Made by a program: the position numbers and the translations under genes. A stretch of 64,000 bases of DNA from Mesorhizobium kowhaii (GTDB taxonomy: Bacteria > Pseudomonadota > Alphaproteobacteria > Rhizobiales > Rhizobiaceae): positions 1 through 64,000 of the forward strand of contig NZ_MZXV01000070.1 in the NCBI RefSeq assembly GCF_003253745.1, in the 5' to 3' direction. The notes under the pieces were generated by a model that was given only the letters and a program-made list of their open reading frames with translations, was not told the origin of the DNA and ran no database searches. This document shows positions 61,189 through 64,000 of the stretch, piece by piece (positions within the stretch are counted from its first letter, which is position 1; the number at the start of each line of letters is the position of its first letter).

Positions 61189-62472
61189 TCACTGGCAGGC
61201 TGTATCCGGGCATTTCATCTCCGGTCCGTGCATGAAATCCCAGGCAGCACTCATGTCGGAATTCGAAAAAACGGGGAAGGTCGGAACCAGAACATACTGG
61301 TAGTTGCTTTTGCCGATCGACGAAAGCGCGGCCGTCAGCGCCATCACCCGTCCGGCGTCGTACACATCCTGGGCCATGTCCAAGACGATAGGACCATTGT
61401 GTCTGAGTTGGTAGATCCCATCGCCGCCCAGGTCCATGGTCACGATCTTGATCTTATCTTCGAGATGCAAGGCCCGGATTGCCGCAGCCTCGCCGAGTGC
61501 GGGCGGATCTTCCCAAGGGGCGAACAAGAGATTCACGTTCGGGTGCTGAGTCAGGAAAGCGGTCGTGAAAGCCTGCGGCGAGCTATAGTTGGTGAAGCCG
61601 GACGCGGGATTCGATGGGTCCGGCTCGCCGTTGGTCACGATCTTGATGTTGGGGTATTTCTTCAATCCGTCGAGAAACCCATGCTCGCGCGCCTGAACCG
61701 GCGGCGAGTCGTTGATCCAGTGGATGTAGCCGAGCTCGGCGCCGTTTGGATACTGCTGGTGGACGGCATCAGCGAGTTGCAATCCGAGCCCGTAGAAATC
61801 GTAGCTGACCAGGGATTTGATCGGACCGTTCTGCCCGATCTCGAGTTTAGGCGATGCGACAGCCCATAGGCTGATGACAATGCCTTGATCCACGGCGGGC
61901 TTCAAAATCGCGCCGAGCTGCGCCGGGTTTGCGACGCCACCGGTGAGCAGAATGTTCGGCCGCAACGGCAGCATGGCGGCGAGCACGCCGCTCAATCCGT
62001 TGGGATTGAAGGCGTAGTTTCCAATCCGTAGCAGCCTGATGCCCAGGGCATCAAATACCATCTTGGCGCCGCTGTTCATGGCGAGGTTGTATGGCGCGCT
62101 TGCCCAATCGATGTAGACCGCCGTCAGGTGCTGATCGCAAATCCGCTTGGCATCTTCAGGCGTCACCCTGACCTGGTCGTACCAGCTTACCGGTACGTCC
62201 TTGGGCGCCCCCAGCATCGTCGCAGGCGTGTGGAAGCCTTGCTGCAGCAAGGCTTCGATCATCGCCGGGCCGCCGATGGCACTTGGAACCGGTCTCGGAT
62301 CGAGCGCGGCGGCATTGTACGTCCCGCACGGCGCCAGATTGGGGTCCACGGCCACGATCGAATTCTGGGCTGAGACGCCCGCAGGTAAAATCGTCGTCCC
62401 GAGAACGACCAACAGGATCGACCGGAATGCACGCAACGCAAAATTGACGTGCTTTCTCCCTGTGCGTTCCAT
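61189..62472 (-). CDS. ABC transporter substrate-binding protein (sugar type)
   Basis: This 427-residue exported protein has a signal sequence (about 1-36: FRSILLVVLGTTILPAGVSA) and a type I periplasmic binding fold. Segments include DIL-like PNILLTGGVANPAQLGAILK, IVISLWAVASPKLEIGQNG, GYIHWINDSPPVQAREHGFL and TMDLGGDGIYQLRHNGPIVL. It is longer than RbsB, with an N-terminal extension and four Cys residues. It is the first gene of the importer operon. The ligand is not evident. Confidence 0.9.
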   Translation of the reverse strand: MERTGRKHVNFALRAFRSILLVVLGTTILPAGVSAQNSIVAVDPNLAPCGTYNAAALDPRPVPSAIGGPAMIEALLQQGFHTPATMLGAPKDVPVSWYDQVRVTPEDAKRICDQHLTAVYIDWASAPYNLAMNSGAKMVFDALGIRLLRIGNYAFNPNGLSGVLAAMLPLRPNILLTGGVANPAQLGAILKPAVDQGIVISLWAVASPKLEIGQNGPIKSLVSYDFYGLGLQLADAVHQQYPNGAELGYIHWINDSPPVQAREHGFLDGLKKYPNIKIVTNGEPDPSNPASGFTNYSSPQAFTTAFLTQHPNVNLLFAPWEDPPALGEAAAIRALHLEDKIKIVTMDLGGDGIYQLRHNGPIVLDMAQDVYDAGRVMALTAALSSIGKSNYQYVLVPTFPVFSNSDMSAAWDFMHGPEMKCPDTACQ

Positions 62473-62599
62473 GCCCTTGATCCGCCCGATACACCGGTCT
62501 GAATGCTAATTCAGAATCGATCTTGACACCAGACTAGGCGACCTAGCATCCGACAGGAGCCTGGACCTGAGCTTCATACAACCGTATTCGTTCCCATTT

Positions 62600-62886
62600 T
62601 GTGCCAACGGACCCTTCCGAGAACGAAGTGGACTTCCACACTTGGCAGCTCATCAGGGGGGTGTCGTGCTCGCGACCCTGCTCGGTGTCGGAACCGAGCA
62701 TACCGTCGGTAGCGACCAAAGCGATCTTGTTCGGGCGCCTCAGCAATCGGCTCAGCAGAGTACGAACGAAGCCGGCCAGCGGTTAGTTGAGATGAATCTC
62801 AATATCCAACCCACGCTCACCATTCGGCCCGGCTGGCCACTCCGCGTGATCGTCGAGAAGGACCTCGTGCTCCAGCCCTACCGGCG
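62600..62886 (+). pseudogene. trbI: Remnant of conjugation gene trbI (VirB10-like), C-terminal end
   Basis: Two frames together give the C terminus of TrbI, a type IV secretion channel protein. The first reads ENEVDFHTWQLIRG (to about 62658). The second reads GGVVLATLLGVGTEHTVGSD then AGQRLVEMNLNIQPTLTIRP and GWPLRVIVEKDLVLQPYR (to 62886). A frameshift lies near 62658, and the upstream two-thirds of the gene is absent. It cannot function. It shows that conjugative-element DNA once lay here. Confidence 0.75.
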
Positions 62887-63375
62887 TTGTATGAGGTCAT
62901 CCCGGCCGACCGGGGTAAGCTTCGGCACGCCGAAGAAGATGCCTCGCGTACTAATGGTTCAAATTGCGCTTCAATATTGTGCCTCGGAGACCTCAGCCAA
63001 ATGTGTGATGCCGTAACGCTCAGACTACGGTCAGAGGCCTCCAAGAACTCCAGAAAAGCCCTTTCCTCAAGGGATAACCGGTTCCCTGGGTCGATCACGA
63101 CTGGAGCGTAACCCCAGCCTGCCAATTATCGGCATAGGCTCCATATGTTGTCGTTAGCGGCCGTGGCTATCCGTACGGTAGCCGTGCCGCGGCGTATGTT
63201 CCGCGCCTATGCCAGCGCGCCAGCTCGATGGCGCAATGGTTCGGCTCTACAATCCGTGACAGAAGCTGACAGAACCAGCATTCAGGCGCCCGCTCGGCTA
63301 TGCGAGCGCACAACGTTTGGCCTCGCGCGCCGCCTGACACGCGGTTCAAGGTCCGCGAAAGGTTGCCAAAGATGG
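62887..63375. other. Intergenic stretch without recognisable genes
   Basis: About 490 bases follow the trbI remnant. One reverse frame near 62817-63125 reads WGYAPVVIDPGNRLSLEERA then FLEFLEASDRSLS, which looks protein-like, but I cannot place it in a family and no start or full domain is evident. Otherwise nothing is seen. Confidence 0.4.
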
Positions 63376-63762
63376 TCATTGGCTCCTCCACGGAATTGCT
63401 GACGACGCGCGATCGTGATTTGAGATGAAGGCGAGCAGGTCGGCGTTGATCTGATCCTGGTGCATGGCTGTGATGCCGTGAGGCGCCCCCGGGTAGTAGC
63501 CTTGGCGCCCTTGATCAGCTTCGCAGACTTCCGCGCCGTGGACGACGCTCGCCCCATAGACCGCGTAGCTGCCTACGCTGCGCAGAGGGTTGGCGGCCAC
63601 TGGATAGCCGTCGCGGGTCAGGACCCCGTTGCAACCGGCGGACTCGGCAAAGGCGCCGTGGACCAGCACGATGGTCGGCTTGATGTTACCGGTCTGCGCC
63701 GACGCCAAGGTCTCCGGGCTCATCGCCCCAGTCAGCGCCGCTGCTTTGATTAGTTTGTCCAT
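63376..63762 (-). pseudogene. Alpha/beta hydrolase with a large internal deletion
   Basis: The frame from ATG 63762 starts MDKLIKAAALTGAMSPETLA and reads TIVLVHGAFAESAGCNGVL, the first strand and oxyanion loop of an alpha/beta hydrolase. It passes directly to YYPGAPHGITAMHQDQINAD with LLAFI, the C-terminal His segment. The roughly 130-150 middle residues, including the GxSxG nucleophile, are missing. A SAKLIKGA sequence in a second frame marks the scar. The open frame survives for 128 residues but should be inactive. Confidence 0.7.
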
Positions 63763-64000
63763 GGCAAGTCCCTTTCGGAAAATCGACGTCACCGCCGAAG
63801 TATGGATTCACCGCGATCAGACCCGCGCTGCGCTGCAAAATCCATTGGACCCAGGTATCGCCGATACCTTTGTACCGACGACGGCCTGGGTGCGTCCGCC
63901 CTTGGCACTATGCCGCAATCGCCTCACGGATCAGCCCGAGGTCACGTGGCGGAGCCTCGGCGTTGCGGTGAGATGCGCTTGACGCGGGAGCATACAAAGG
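63763..64000. other. Window end, no recognisable gene
   Basis: The last 238 bases hold the upstream region of the hydrolase remnant and no frame that I can assign. Confidence 0.4.

Noticed and set aside
60070..61869. 599-residue forward frame opposite the ABC ATPase
   Set aside because: It is Arg/Asp/Gly-rich without family features, while the reverse strand carries the Walker and signature motifs.
1..64000. CRISPR arrays, rRNA genes or intact tRNA genes
   Set aside because: No regularly spaced direct repeats with unique spacers, no rRNA sequence and no complete tRNA cloverleaf were seen.

Overview
The window looks like chromosome from a Mesorhizobium-type alphaproteobacterium (Rhizobiales). 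The basis is high GC with strong GC3 bias, a DUF768 gene, the DUF1127/DUF937/DUF3422 families, a plant-type GshA, the hisS-hisZ-hisG order with short-form HisG, and four kinds of long palindromic intergenic repeats that I associate with rhizobial chromosomes. The genus is inferred from gene content, not from a marker gene.

Positions 1-3.2 kb are a frayed edge: a truncated LysR gene, a shattered LysR remnant, an intact short-chain dehydrogenase, a frameshifted NTF2-like remnant and a DUF768 gene. Positions 3.3-31 kb are dense housekeeping sequence: P1 peptidase and xseA; a LysR regulator beside a DUF1127 gene that is followed by a candidate structured small RNA; a repeat-bearing DUF937 protein; gshA and rsmE; a phosphatase; a gntR-lldD operon and glcDEF for 2-hydroxy acid oxidation; a FolD-like enzyme with an altered active site; an L,D-transpeptidase; tag; hisS-hisZ-hisG; and an acyl-CoA synthetase. 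A 23-bp palindrome is shared by the gntR-lldD and glcDEF promoters and suggests one regulator for lactate-type and glycolate-type oxidation.

Positions 31-39 kb are more accessory: a ChaA-type cation antiporter, a flavin monooxygenase, and a receptor-like class III cyclase directly downstream of two tandemly duplicated periplasmic binding proteins with no permease or ATPase nearby. Positions 39-45.2 kb return to core genes: aqpZ, an RsmB-type methyltransferase, a thioesterase, an MTA/SAH nucleosidase, a MarR regulator with two identical-arm palindromes, and guaA.

From the 3' end of guaA onward the window looks like eroded island DNA. It holds a tyrosine integrase preceded by iterated GACGGTAT motifs, an AlpA-like regulator, and a 3' fragment of tRNA-Leu(CAA) beginning in the anticodon loop. 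Next come an AraC regulator divergent from an SDR-VOC-NTF2-saccharopine dehydrogenase-tag cluster in which the dehydrogenase is frameshifted. Then come a stand-alone receiver and a giant pseudokinase/ATPase/GAF/PAS/histidine kinase, a complete sugar-type ABC importer, a remnant of the conjugation gene trbI, and an internally deleted alpha/beta hydrolase. The trbI remnant, integrase and tRNA fragment together suggest decay of one or more integrative conjugative elements.
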